Made by a program: the position numbers and the translations under genes. From WLMZ01 sp037140375 (GTDB taxonomy: Bacteria > Actinomycetota > Acidimicrobiia > Acidimicrobiales > Ilumatobacteraceae), in contig JBAXER010000088.1 of the NCBI GenBank assembly GCA_037140375.1, forward strand, positions 1-9,995: a stretch of DNA of 9,995 nucleotides. Reading direction: 5' to 3'. Shown piece by piece: positions 1-7,244 of this stretch (position 1 is its first letter; the number at the start of each line of letters is the position of its first letter). The notes beneath the pieces were generated by a model. It did no database searches and was not told the origin of the DNA. It saw only the letters and a list, made by a program, of their open reading frames with translations.

Positions 1-1659
1 CGGCGCATCATCGACCAATCAATCCCGAACCGAGATCGCGGACAGCTCACGATCTTGGCCATCATCGTTGTGGTGGCCGCAATCGGCGATGCCGTGTTCG
101 CAATCATCCAGCGTTGGTACTCGGCCCGCATCGGCGAAGGCCTCATCTACGACCTGCGCGTGGCCTTGTTCGACAAAGTGCAGCGCATGCCCATCTCGTT
201 CTTCACTCGCACCCAAACCGGCGCGGTCATCAGTCGGTTGAACAACGACGTCATCGGTGCTCAGTCGGCGGTCACCAGCACCCTTGGCAGTGTGGTGAGC
301 AACGTGGTGGTGCTCACCACCACGCTTGGCGCGATGGCTGCGCTCGAATGGCGCCTCACGCTGCTGTCGTTGGTGGTGCTACCCATCTTCATCATTCCGG
401 CCAAGCGCGTGGGCAAGCGACTGCAGATCATCGCCCGCCAGCAAATGGAATTCAATGCGCAAATGAACACCCAAATGACCGAGCGCTTCAACGTGAGCGG
501 AGCGATGCTCGTGAAACTGTTTGGGCGCCACGACCGCGAGGTCAACACGTTCGCGAAGCGCGCAGCCGGCGTACGCGACACCGGCATCAAAGCAGCCATG
601 TACGGACGCGTGTTTCTTGTTGCGCTCGGTCTGGTGGGAGCGCTTGGCGCTGCTGCGGTCTACGGCTTTGGCGGTCAGCTTGCGATCTCGCGCACCATCT
701 CGGCCGGAACATTGGTGCTGTTGGCCACATTGGTGTCACGCATTTATCAACCGCTCACCGGACTCACGAATGCGCGCGTCGATTTGATGACCGCGTTCGT
801 TAGCTTCGAGCGCGTGTTCGAGGTTCTCGATGCGCCTGTCGCAATCGTCGATTCGCCAACGGCCACCGAGCTCACCAATCCAAAGGGTTCGGTCGAGTTC
901 GCCAACGTCACCTTCCGCTACCCGGCTGCTTCGGCTGTCTCTATTGCGTCGCTTGAGGCTCCCGGTCCACAAGGAGCCGACCCCGATCGCGATGTGCTGC
1001 GCAACCTGTCGCTCACCATCGCACCCGGTGAAACCGTTGCGCTCGTTGGCTCATCGGGCGCCGGCAAGACAACCCTCGCATCGCTCATCACGCGCTTGTA
1101 CGACGTGACGGGTGGCGCCGTGCTGGTCGATGGCCACGATGTGCGTTCGCTCACCGGCGAGTCATTGCGCGCTGCCATTGGTGTGGTGTCGCAAGATCCG
1201 CACCTGTTCCACGAGAGCATCGAATCGAACCTGCGCTATGCCAAGCCCGACGCAACCATTGCCGAGCTCGACGAAGCGTGCCGCGCTGCCCGCATCTACG
1301 ACACCATTGCCGCGTTGCCCGATGGCTACGCAACGATTGTTGGCGAGCGTGGCTACCGCTTCAGCGGCGGCGAGAAGCAGCGCCTGGCGATTGCGCGCAT
1401 GCTGCTGAAGAACCCCGCCGTGATGATTCTCGACGAAGCCACCAGCCATCTCGACAACGAGAACGAAGCACTTGTGCAAGCCGCGCTCGACAACGCCCTG
1501 CGCGGCCGCACTGCGCTGGTCATCGCGCACCGACTCACCACCATTCGCGACGCAGATCGCATCGTGGTGCTCGACGATGGCCAGTTGGTCGAGCAGGGAA
1601 CCCACGACGAATTGATGGCCCTCGGTGGGTTCTACGCCCGCCAAGAGCAGACCAACTAG
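1..1659 (+). CDS. ABC exporter, fused permease and ATPase (5' partial)
   Basis: Half-size ABC exporter: an inner-membrane protein expected to dimerise and use ATP to export a lipid, peptide or drug-like substrate. The frame is open from base 1, so the true start and roughly the first membrane helix are outside the window; the TTG at 55 is only the first internal start-like codon. The membrane domain includes hydrophobic stretches near 46-120, 286-345, 358-402, 604-680 and 694-735. The nucleotide-binding domain follows: A-loop Tyr in FRYP (919), Walker A GSSGAGKTT (1048-1074), Q-loop Gln (1192), signature FSGGEKQ (1360-1380), Walker B MILDE with catalytic Glu (1435-1437) and H-loop His (1528-1530). 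All ATPase residues are present, so it should be active. About 23 residues, including SIASLE, separate FRYP from the next strand (925-993), an insert I recall from actinobacterial relatives. The substrate cannot be told from sequence. Confidence 0.95.
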   Translation, partial: RRIIDQSIPNRDRGQLTILAIIVVVAAIGDAVFAIIQRWYSARIGEGLIYDLRVALFDKVQRMPISFFTRTQTGAVISRLNNDVIGAQSAVTSTLGSVVSNVVVLTTTLGAMAALEWRLTLLSLVVLPIFIIPAKRVGKRLQIIARQQMEFNAQMNTQMTERFNVSGAMLVKLFGRHDREVNTFAKRAAGVRDTGIKAAMYGRVFLVALGLVGALGAAAVYGFGGQLAISRTISAGTLVLLATLVSRIYQPLTGLTNARVDLMTAFVSFERVFEVLDAPVAIVDSPTATELTNPKGSVEFANVTFRYPAASAVSIASLEAPGPQGADPDRDVLRNLSLTIAPGETVALVGSSGAGKTTLASLITRLYDVTGGAVLVDGHDVRSLTGESLRAAIGVVSQDPHLFHESIESNLRYAKPDATIAELDEACRAARIYDTIAALPDGYATIVGERGYRFSGGEKQRLAIARMLLKNPAVMILDEATSHLDNENEALVQAALDNALRGRTALVIAHRLTTIRDADRIVVLDDGQLVEQGTHDELMALGGFYARQEQTN

Positions 1660-1662
1660 TCG

Positions 1663-1691
1663 TTCAAGCGCTCAAGCGCTCTGGCGCTGAA
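1663..1691 (+). terminator. Possible stem-loop built from a triplicated octamer
   Basis: Just after the ABC transporter stop there are three tandem 8-base units: CAAGCGCT (1665-1672), CAAGCGCT (1673-1680) and CTGGCGCT (1681-1688). The outer units can pair, AGCGCT with GGCGCT (one G-U). The stem extends through TTC (1663-1665) with GAA (1689-1691) around one bulged A, leaving a loop of about 10 bases. No T-run follows, so a classical intrinsic terminator is not shown. It could be a U-tract-less terminator or simply a local duplication. Confidence 0.3.
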
Positions 1692-1711
1692 ACTCTGTAA
1701 CACCCCTTGGG

Positions 1712-1717
1712 CATGAT
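1712..1717 (+). promoter_or_regulatory. Putative -10 box of leaderless rmuC promoter
   Basis: CATGAT fits the A at position 2 and T at position 6 of the actinobacterial -10 pattern (TANNNT). It ends 6 bases before the ATG at 1724. No Shine-Dalgarno sequence is visible before that ATG, which suggests transcription starts at or next to the A of the start codon. No convincing -35 element is seen. Confidence 0.4.
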
Positions 1718-1723
1718 CGCCGA

Positions 1724-2806
1724 ATGAACACTGCCCTTACTGTCGCCGTCACCGCCATCGTGGTGCTGCTTGTGTGTCTCGTGCTGATGAGCAGGCAGCA
1801 ACTCGGCACCCAAAGCGCCACAGCCACTGCCGATCTGTCGGCCAAGAAAGACATCATCGATGCTCGTCTTGGCCAGATCCAGACCGAGGTTCGCAGCGAC
1901 ATCGACCGGCTGGTGTCGATCATCAGCCAACTAGGCGATTCCACCTCGCAACGCTTTGGGCAGGTCGATCAGTCACTACGAGATCACGTCGAAATCACGC
2001 GACGGCTCTCGAGCACCACGCAAAGCCTTGGCGAAGCGCTGGCTAGCCCCAACAACCGCGGTCAATGGGGCGAGCGCATGGCCGAAGACATCATTCGTTC
2101 GGCTGGTCTCATTGAGCACAAGCAATACCTCAAACGCACCGCAGTGGCTGGCGCCGAGCAGGGCATCCCCGACTTCACGTTTCTGCTCCCCAAGGGTCAC
2201 GTGCTCTTCATGGACGTCAAGTTCCCTATGGCCGCGTACCTTCGCTATCTCGATGCCGAAACCGACGTCGAGCGAAGCACACATCGGGCCACCTTCCTGC
2301 GCGATGTACGCATGCGCGTGAAAGAGCTCGCCAAGCGCGAATACGCATTAGCCGACACTCGGCCCGCGGTCGACAATGTGTTGTTGTTCGTACCCAACGA
2401 AACCCTCAGTGCGTTCATCCACGAGACCGACCCCGATCTCATCGACGAAGCAATGAAACAGCACGTGGTCATTTGTTCGCCGCTCACCCTGTTTGCGTTT
2501 CTCGGTGTTATTCGCCAAGCGTTCGACAACTTCATGATCGAGCAAACCAGCCACGAGATGTTGCAGATACTTGGCCAGTTCGGCCAACAGTGGACCAAGT
2601 ACAGCCAGGCGGTCGACAAAGTGAAGCGCCAGTTCGACACGGTGGCCAGCTCGTTTCACGAACTCGCAGGCACACGGCGCCGGGCGCTCGAGCGGCCACT
2701 CAAAGATCTCGAGGCGTTACGACTCAATCGTGGGGTCGCAGTAGAAGGCGAGCTCTTCGGCACTACGGTGCTGGAGATCGACGAACACATCGACGAACTC
2801 GCGTAA
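1724..2806 (+). CDS. rmuC: DNA recombination protein RmuC homologue
   Basis: 360-residue RmuC-family protein. RmuC was linked in E. coli to limiting recombination at inverted repeats and has a predicted PD-(D/E)XK nuclease fold; its biochemical activity remains poorly defined. One hydrophobic helix (residues about 4-23) suggests an N-terminal membrane anchor. A polar, probably coiled-coil region (about 35-105) follows, then the RmuC domain with RGQWGE (112-117). The putative nuclease residues are PD (Asp150) and DVKFP (Asp164, Lys166). The later CSPLTLFAFLGVIRQAF stretch is also typical of the family. At 360 residues it is a short member, the coiled coil being reduced compared with E. coli. 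The start is supported by the -10-like box 6 bases upstream. The molybdoenzyme gene follows after 40 bases with its own ribosome site, so co-transcription is possible. Confidence 0.93.
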   Translation: MNTALTVAVTAIVVLLVCLVLMSRQQLGTQSATATADLSAKKDIIDARLGQIQTEVRSDIDRLVSIISQLGDSTSQRFGQVDQSLRDHVEITRRLSSTTQSLGEALASPNNRGQWGERMAEDIIRSAGLIEHKQYLKRTAVAGAEQGIPDFTFLLPKGHVLFMDVKFPMAAYLRYLDAETDVERSTHRATFLRDVRMRVKELAKREYALADTRPAVDNVLLFVPNETLSAFIHETDPDLIDEAMKQHVVICSPLTLFAFLGVIRQAFDNFMIEQTSHEMLQILGQFGQQWTKYSQAVDKVKRQFDTVASSFHELAGTRRRALERPLKDLEALRLNRGVAVEGELFGTTVLEIDEHIDELA

Positions 2807-2827
2807 CTCATTCAGCTGAGTTCGTTG
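2791..2827 (+). other. Stem-loop spanning the rmuC stop codon
   Basis: Bases 2791-2800 (CGACGAACTC) can pair with 2818-2827 (GAGTTCGTTG) as a 10-bp stem with one G-U pair and a 17-base loop that includes the TAA stop. A competing hairpin pairs AACTCA (2805-2810) with TGAGTT (2817-2822). The Shine-Dalgarno of the next gene begins 8 bases after the stem. No T-run follows. It could attenuate, terminate or protect an mRNA end; the function is inference. Confidence 0.35.
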
Positions 2828-2834
2828 ATCTCCT

Positions 2835-2840
2835 AGGGGA
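2835..2840 (+). promoter_or_regulatory. Shine-Dalgarno of the molybdoenzyme gene
   Basis: AGGGGA lies 6 bases before the ATG at 2847 and fixes that start. This contrasts with rmuC and xseA, which have no such site, and suggests this gene is translated from a longer mRNA. Confidence 0.7.
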
Positions 2841-2846
2841 ACCAAC

Positions 2847-4469
2847 ATGGCCGATTCTGCCGGCACCGAACAATCCATTGCGCTGCCATCCGCCGAGTCC
2901 AGCGCACCTCGTGTTCCGCTGTGGTGGGGCATCCTCACCGGCCTCGTCGCTGCCGGGGCAGGTCTGGCTGCGGGCGAGCTCGTGGCCGGCATGTCGCGGC
3001 AGTTGCGCTCACCAATCGTCAGCGTGGGCGACCGCGTGATTGATCTCGTTCCCAAGGGTCTCAAAGAGTGGGCCATCCGATCATTCGGCACCAGTGACAA
3101 AGCCGTTCTCATTGCCACCATTTTCGTGGTCATTGCAATCGCCGCAATGATCGTCGGCGTGGTCACGGTTCGCGGCCGCACCGATTTGGGCATCGCCTTC
3201 GCGGTGCTCTTCGGTGTGCTCGGCGGCAGCGCCAGCGGCATTGGCCGCAACACCAAACTCATCGGTGTGCTGCCTTCGTTGGTGGCGGGTGCAGTCGCTG
3301 CCGGGGTGCTGGTCTACGGCCACCGCCTGACCCAACCACGCACCAGGTCCGGCGCATCGCCCACAACGGCCGCGGCTACGGCAGCGCAGAGCATGCTGCC
3401 CGCAGCTGGGCTCAACCGCCGTCGGTTCTTCGTGTCCACCGGTGTCATTGCGGTAGCCGCAGCCGTAGTTGGGTCTGCTGGCCGCGGCATGCAGGGTCGC
3501 TTCAACACCGCGCTCGAGCGAGTTGGCGTGCGCTTGCCCGCACCTAAAACGTCGCTCCCCCCACTCCCTACCGATCCCGCCCTCACAACCGAGGGCCTCT
3601 CGCCGCTCATCACTCCCATCAACAGCTTCTACCGCATCGATACCGCACTCTCGTTTCCAAACGTCTCGCTCAAATCGTGGCGGCTACGCATCACCGGCCT
3701 CGTCGATCGTGAGCGCACGTATACATACGACGAACTTCTCGATCGCGAACTCATCGAGCGTGACATCACCATCGCGTGTGTCTCGAACGAAGTTGGCGGC
3801 GATCTGGTTGGCAACGCTCGCTGGATTGGTTGCCGACTCGACGATCTACTCGCCGACTCGGGCATCAAGCCCGAAGCCGACCAGATCATGGGCGTCTCGG
3901 TCGACGAGTTCACTGCTGGCTTTCCGGTTGCCGCTCTTGATGGTCGCGATTGCATCGTTGCCTTCGGCATGAACGGCGAACCGTTGCCCATCAAAAACGG
4001 CTTCCCGGCGCGGCTCATCGTGCCCGGCCTGTACGGCTACGTGTCAGCCACGAAGTGGCTCTCCGAAATTCGTCTCACCCGCTTCGACACCGAACAGGGT
4101 TACTGGGTGCCACGCGGTTGGTCTGCGCTCGCGCCAGTAAAGACCCAGTCCCGCATTGATCGGCCGGGAACCAATATTGCCGCCGGCACGGTTGCCATTG
4201 CTGGCGTGGCGTGGGCTCCCGAACTGGGTATCGAGCAGGTCGAAGTGCAAATCAACGACGGCTCGTGGCAAGTCACCGCCCTTGGTCCGTCACTCAGCAA
4301 CGACTCGTGGCGGCAATGGTGGATCAGTTGGGATGCAACGCCCGGCCAACACCTGATTCGCTGCCGAGCCACCGACGGCAGTGGCGCAACGCAAACCGAA
4401 CAGCGCGCCGACGTCGCTCCCGACGGCGCAACGGGTTGGCACACCATTCGCGTCACTGTCGCGGGCTAA
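2847..4469 (+). CDS. Membrane-anchored molybdopterin oxidoreductase (sulfite oxidase superfamily)
   Basis: 540-residue oxidoreductase with an N-terminal membrane part and a C-terminal Moco domain. Hydrophobic helices lie near residues 24-48, 86-107, 113-131 and 139-158. A twin-arginine-like NRRRFF (190-195) and a fifth helix (195-211) then precede the catalytic part, so the enzyme domain is probably exposed outside the cytoplasm. The catalytic domain runs about 250-415. Cys311 in TIACVSNEVGG is the expected molybdenum ligand, and NGFPARLIVPGLYGYVSATKWL-type residues (384-405) match the cofactor-binding region. Residues about 430-540 resemble the Moco dimerisation domain. The ligand motif differs from CAGNRR of true sulfite oxidases, so 'sulfite oxidase' should not be assumed; substrate and electron partner are unknown. 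No heme-binding domain is present. No Moco synthesis or cytochrome gene is nearby. The start is fixed by AGGGGA. Confidence 0.9.
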   Translation: MADSAGTEQSIALPSAESSAPRVPLWWGILTGLVAAGAGLAAGELVAGMSRQLRSPIVSVGDRVIDLVPKGLKEWAIRSFGTSDKAVLIATIFVVIAIAAMIVGVVTVRGRTDLGIAFAVLFGVLGGSASGIGRNTKLIGVLPSLVAGAVAAGVLVYGHRLTQPRTRSGASPTTAAATAAQSMLPAAGLNRRRFFVSTGVIAVAAAVVGSAGRGMQGRFNTALERVGVRLPAPKTSLPPLPTDPALTTEGLSPLITPINSFYRIDTALSFPNVSLKSWRLRITGLVDRERTYTYDELLDRELIERDITIACVSNEVGGDLVGNARWIGCRLDDLLADSGIKPEADQIMGVSVDEFTAGFPVAALDGRDCIVAFGMNGEPLPIKNGFPARLIVPGLYGYVSATKWLSEIRLTRFDTEQGYWVPRGWSALAPVKTQSRIDRPGTNIAAGTVAIAGVAWAPELGIEQVEVQINDGSWQVTALGPSLSNDSWRQWWISWDATPGQHLIRCRATDGSGATQTEQRADVAPDGATGWHTIRVTVAG

Positions 4470-4494
4470 CCCAACGGTGGCCGCCTCCTTCGGG

Positions 4495-4500
4495 CAGAAT
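4495..4500 (+). promoter_or_regulatory. Putative -10 box of leaderless xseA promoter
   Basis: CAGAAT (A at position 2, T at position 6) ends 6 bases before the GTG at 4507, the same geometry as at rmuC. There is no Shine-Dalgarno before this GTG. No clear -35 is seen. Confidence 0.4.
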
Positions 4501-4506
4501 CGGCAG

Positions 4507-5871
4507 GTGACTCAGCCAGCCTTCGACTTCGAGTCCCCCGCCGACGCTGAATACACCTTCTCGGTTGGCGAGCTCTCCGACACCATCAACGCCACGCTCA
4601 AAGATCGTTTCGGCGAAGGCGTCTGGGTTCGCGGCGAGATCCAGGGCTACGCCGAACGTGGCCCTCACGTGTATTTCCGCATCGTCGAAAACCGAGACAA
4701 CGCCAAAGCCGTGCTCGACGTGTCGTTGTTCGCCAACAACAGGGCCCGCCTTCGGCCGCTGCTACAAACACACCGGTTGCAGCTTGGCGACGGCATGAAA
4801 GTTCGGGTCTTCGGCACGGTCGATCTCTATGCGCCCACCGGCCGAATCAGCTTGAAGATGTCGGGTATCGATCCGCGCTACACGCTCGGCGAAATGGCTA
4901 TCGAGCGCGACGAAATCATCCGCCGACTCGTGGCATCGGGCGCGTACGACGCCAACCGGCAACGCCCGCTGACACTTGTGCCACTGCGCATCGGCGTGGT
5001 CACCAGCGAGGGCAGCGCGGCGTGGCACGACTTCACCAAAGAACTCGAACAAAGCGGCTACGGCTTCAGCCTCAACGTCATCGACGTGCGCGTGCAGGGC
5101 GACCAGGCCGCGCGCATGGTCACCGCAGCAATCAACCAATTCGCAGCGCGCACCGACCTCGATGTCATCGTCGTCATTCGTGGTGGCGGCTCCCGATCAG
5201 AACTCGCTGCGTTCGACGCCGAGTCCATCGCGATGGCCATTGCCCAATCGTCGTTGCCGGTATTCACTGGCATCGGTCACGAGATCGATAAGAGCATCGC
5301 CGACGAAGTCGCGCATCTGGCATTCAAAACTCCCACCGCCTGCGCAGGCGGGCTCATCGAGCGTGTGCAGGCCTTCGCTCAACACAGTGAGTCCGCGTGG
5401 ACCTCGCTGTGCGCGCTTGCGACGCGCCAGGTAGGCCAAGCATCGTCGGGTCTGCTTGAGACCGCTCGGCGCATTCAACAACGCACCGTGGCCGCCGTAG
5501 AGCGCAGCGATCAGCGCCTCACCGACCGGGCCAATCGGGTCACCATGTCGTGTACCCGCTCGCTCGATCAGGCCAGCACCCAGCTGAGCGCCGCCAGCAC
5601 CCGCCTTGGTCGGCGCGGCGTGCAGTTGGCCAACCAAGAACTGCAGACGCTCAGCCAAATCGAGGCACGCGTCAGACTGCTCGATCCGGCGCACACGCTG
5701 GCGCGTGGGTGGAGCCTCACCCGCACGGCCGACGGCCGCGTTGTGCGCAGCGCTGCCGATCTCGCGGTTGGCGACACGATGATCACCACGTTCGCCGACG
5801 GCCAAGCCCACAGCACCATCGCCGCCATTCAGCCCACGCCGCCACCCCAATCTCTAGGAGACCCACCATGA
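4507..5871 (+). CDS. xseA: Exodeoxyribonuclease VII large subunit
   Basis: 454 residues, normal for XseA. With XseB it forms exonuclease VII, a cytoplasmic nuclease that degrades single-stranded DNA from both ends into oligonucleotides. The N-terminal OB-fold (about 17-120) contains VWVRGEIQGY (39-48). The catalytic domain contains VVTSEGSAAWHDF (164-176, with Asp175), RGGGS (225-229), GIGHEID (255-261) and TPTACA (275-280). A long helical segment (about 285-400) is where XseB subunits bind, followed by the usual LARGWSLTRTADG tail. I chose GTG 4507 because the frame upstream lies inside the molybdoenzyme gene, the GTG comes just after that stop, the resulting N-terminus matches the family, and a -10-like box precedes it. 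Its TGA overlaps the xseB ATG by 4 bases, so translation is probably coupled. Confidence 0.95.
   Translation: MTQPAFDFESPADAEYTFSVGELSDTINATLKDRFGEGVWVRGEIQGYAERGPHVYFRIVENRDNAKAVLDVSLFANNRARLRPLLQTHRLQLGDGMKVRVFGTVDLYAPTGRISLKMSGIDPRYTLGEMAIERDEIIRRLVASGAYDANRQRPLTLVPLRIGVVTSEGSAAWHDFTKELEQSGYGFSLNVIDVRVQGDQAARMVTAAINQFAARTDLDVIVVIRGGGSRSELAAFDAESIAMAIAQSSLPVFTGIGHEIDKSIADEVAHLAFKTPTACAGGLIERVQAFAQHSESAWTSLCALATRQVGQASSGLLETARRIQQRTVAAVERSDQRLTDRANRVTMSCTRSLDQASTQLSAASTRLGRRGVQLANQELQTLSQIEARVRLLDPAHTLARGWSLTRTADGRVVRSAADLAVGDTMITTFADGQAHSTIAAIQPTPPPQSLGDPP
5856..5860 (+). promoter_or_regulatory. Shine-Dalgarno of xseB
   Basis: AGGAG lies inside the end of xseA, 7 bases before the xseB ATG at 5868. 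It identifies this ATG as the start rather than any upstream codon in the same frame. Confidence 0.8.
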
Positions 5872-6104
5872 CCGACTCGACCAACGCCAACGCCAACGCC
5901 AACGCGGCAATCGACTCGCTCGGCTACGCGGCAGCGCTCAGCGAACTCGAAGCGATCTTGGCCGAACTCGAACGAGACAATGTCGACGTCGATCGGCTCG
6001 CCAGCCAAGTGCAGCGCGCCAGCGAACTCATCCGCCTGTGTCGCGAACGAATCGGCAACGCCAAGCTGCAGATTGAGCATGTCGTGGCCGAGCTGGGCGC
6101 CTGA
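5868..6104 (+). CDS. xseB: Exodeoxyribonuclease VII small subunit
   Basis: 78-residue XseB, the usual size. It binds the helical arm of XseA in multiple copies and is needed for a soluble, regulated exonuclease VII. The core AALSELEAILAELERDNVDVDRLASQVQRA (residues about 25-54) is the characteristic two-helix small-subunit domain, with E-L-E and VDRL positions conserved. The N-terminus carries an Asn-Ala repeat encoded by four perfect CCAACG units (5881-5904), a low-complexity lead-in not part of the fold. The start is set by AGGAG and by the ATGA overlap with xseA. A longer open frame extends upstream inside xseA but has no ribosome site. Confidence 0.93.
   Translation: MTDSTNANANANAAIDSLGYAAALSELEAILAELERDNVDVDRLASQVQRASELIRLCRERIGNAKLQIEHVVAELGA
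5881..5904 (+). repeat. Four perfect CCAACG hexamers
   Basis: A 24-base tandem array of CCAACG within the 5' end of xseB encodes alternating Asn and Ala. The unit is a multiple of three, so slippage would change protein length by two residues without shifting frame. Confidence 0.9.
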
Positions 6105-6151
6105 TCCAGCACAGCCATAGCGCTCCGCGAGACTCGCCCCACAACGGCCGC

Positions 6152-6157
6152 TAGCCT
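6152..6157 (+). promoter_or_regulatory. Putative -10 box of leaderless polyprenyl synthase promoter
   Basis: TAGCCT matches TANNNT and ends 6 bases before the GTG at 6164. There is no Shine-Dalgarno in the 59-base gap after xseB. A -35 is not obvious. Confidence 0.5.
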
Positions 6158-6163
6158 GACCAC

Positions 6164-7222
6164 GTGGTTCCTGTCGCGCCGGCGTCGCTCGCTCACATTG
6201 CTGCTCGCGTCGACACGCGCCTGCGGGCAATCATCGATATCGAAGACGCCCGCTGGTCAGCACTCGACCCCACCTTGGCCGATCCCTTCATCGCTATTCG
6301 CGGGCTCGTGCTCGGCGGCGGCAAGCGACTCCGGCCAGCATTTTGCCACTGGGGCTTTGTCGGCGTTGGCGGCGACCCAGAGGACCAACAGATCATCGAT
6401 GCCGGCGCAGCGCTCGAACTGCTGCATGCGTTTGCCTTGTTCCACGACGACGTCATGGACGGCTCGGCCACCCGCCGCGGCGAGCCCACTGTGCATACCG
6501 TGCACGAAGAGCGTCACGCTGGCGCCTGGGCGGGCGAGCCACGTCGCTACGGCGAGGGTGTCGCAATCCTCGTGGGCGACCTCACATTTGTCTACGCCGA
6601 TCAATTGATGCGCGGCGCCTCTGGCCCGGCTTGGGACATCTGGAACGAACTCCGCATTGAGCTGAACATCGGTCAGTATCTCGACATCGTTGGCTCGGCG
6701 CACCGCGAACGCCGCTGGGAGAAAGCTGCGCAGATCTGTCGCTACAAGAGCGGCAAGTACACCATCGAGCGCCCGCTGCATTTGGGCGCATTGCTCGCTG
6801 CCCCCGAACGGGCCGACGAATTGCTCGCTCCCCTGTCGGCGTTTGGCCTTCCCTTGGGCGATGCATTTCAAATGCGCGACGACGTGCTCGGCGTCTACGG
6901 CGACACGCTCGTCACTGGTAAGCCCGTGGCCGACGACATCCGCGAAGGCAAGCCCACCCCGCTGATGGCTCTGGCCTGCGCGGCGGCCACACCCGCCCAG
7001 ACTGCGGTGCTCGAACTCGTTGGTGAGCCCGGGCTCACCAACGAAGAGATCGCTTCAGTGCAACAGGTCATCATCGACACTGGCGCGCTTGCTCAGCTCG
7101 AGGCACACATCAGCCACCTCACCGACATTGCGCTTGCTTCGCTCGACACCATCCCGCTGAACGCGCAAGCACGCGACGAACTGGCACAGCTCGCCCATTA
7201 CGTGAGCTGGCGCGACATCTAA
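6164..7222 (+). CDS. Short-chain polyprenyl diphosphate synthase (GGPP/FPP synthase)
   Basis: 352-residue trans-isoprenyl diphosphate synthase. It condenses isopentenyl diphosphate with allylic diphosphates to supply precursors of carotenoids, quinones or other isoprenoids. Motifs are GGKRLRP (52-58), first Asp-rich motif DDVMD (95-99), YKSGKYT (194-200), second Asp-rich region DDVLGVYGD (239-247) and TGKPVADDIREGK (251-263). The second motif is DDxxG rather than DDxxD, as I recall being usual in actinobacterial relatives, and is not taken as inactivating. The first motif has no two-residue insertion and Phe90 sits five residues before it, the arrangement of archaeal-type GGPP synthases, so GGPP is the likelier product (inference). 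The GTG start is supported by TAGCCT 6 bases upstream and by absence of a ribosome site. It follows xseB on the same strand and converges on the hydrolase pair. Confidence 0.93.
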   Translation: MVPVAPASLAHIAARVDTRLRAIIDIEDARWSALDPTLADPFIAIRGLVLGGGKRLRPAFCHWGFVGVGGDPEDQQIIDAGAALELLHAFALFHDDVMDGSATRRGEPTVHTVHEERHAGAWAGEPRRYGEGVAILVGDLTFVYADQLMRGASGPAWDIWNELRIELNIGQYLDIVGSAHRERRWEKAAQICRYKSGKYTIERPLHLGALLAAPERADELLAPLSAFGLPLGDAFQMRDDVLGVYGDTLVTGKPVADDIREGKPTPLMALACAAATPAQTAVLELVGEPGLTNEEIASVQQVIIDTGALAQLEAHISHLTDIALASLDTIPLNAQARDELAQLAHYVSWRDI

Positions 7223-7226
7223 TCAA

Positions 7227-7238
7227 GCCCGTGTGGGC
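7227..7238. terminator. Weak hairpin between convergent genes
   Basis: GCCC (7227-7230) and GGGC (7235-7238) flank GTGT in the 22-base gap between the convergent polyprenyl synthase and hydrolase genes. The stem is only 4 bp and no T-run follows on the plus strand; on the minus strand it is followed by TTGATT. Position is its main support. Confidence 0.2.
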
Positions 7239-7244
7239 GGGGCG

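Noticed and set aside
925..993. About 23-residue segment between the A-loop and the next strand of the ABC ATPase
   Set aside because: Unusual against textbook exporters, but I recall the same SLASLE-type insert in many actinobacterial homologues, so I do not regard it as new.
1162..1644. 160-codon minus-strand frame opposite the ABC ATPase domain
   Set aside because: It mirrors a region with all ATPase motifs in order and shows no protein family features of its own.
4381..4506. N-terminal extension of xseA by 42 residues into the molybdoenzyme gene
   Set aside because: The extension overlaps a well-supported gene, is low-complexity and does not resemble the XseA N-terminus. GTG 4507 gives a normal length and has a -10-like box.
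6878..6904. Second Asp-rich motif of the polyprenyl synthase reads DDVLG instead of DDxxD
   Set aside because: This variant is common in actinobacterial enzymes and the downstream GKP..DD motif is intact, so loss of activity is not implied.
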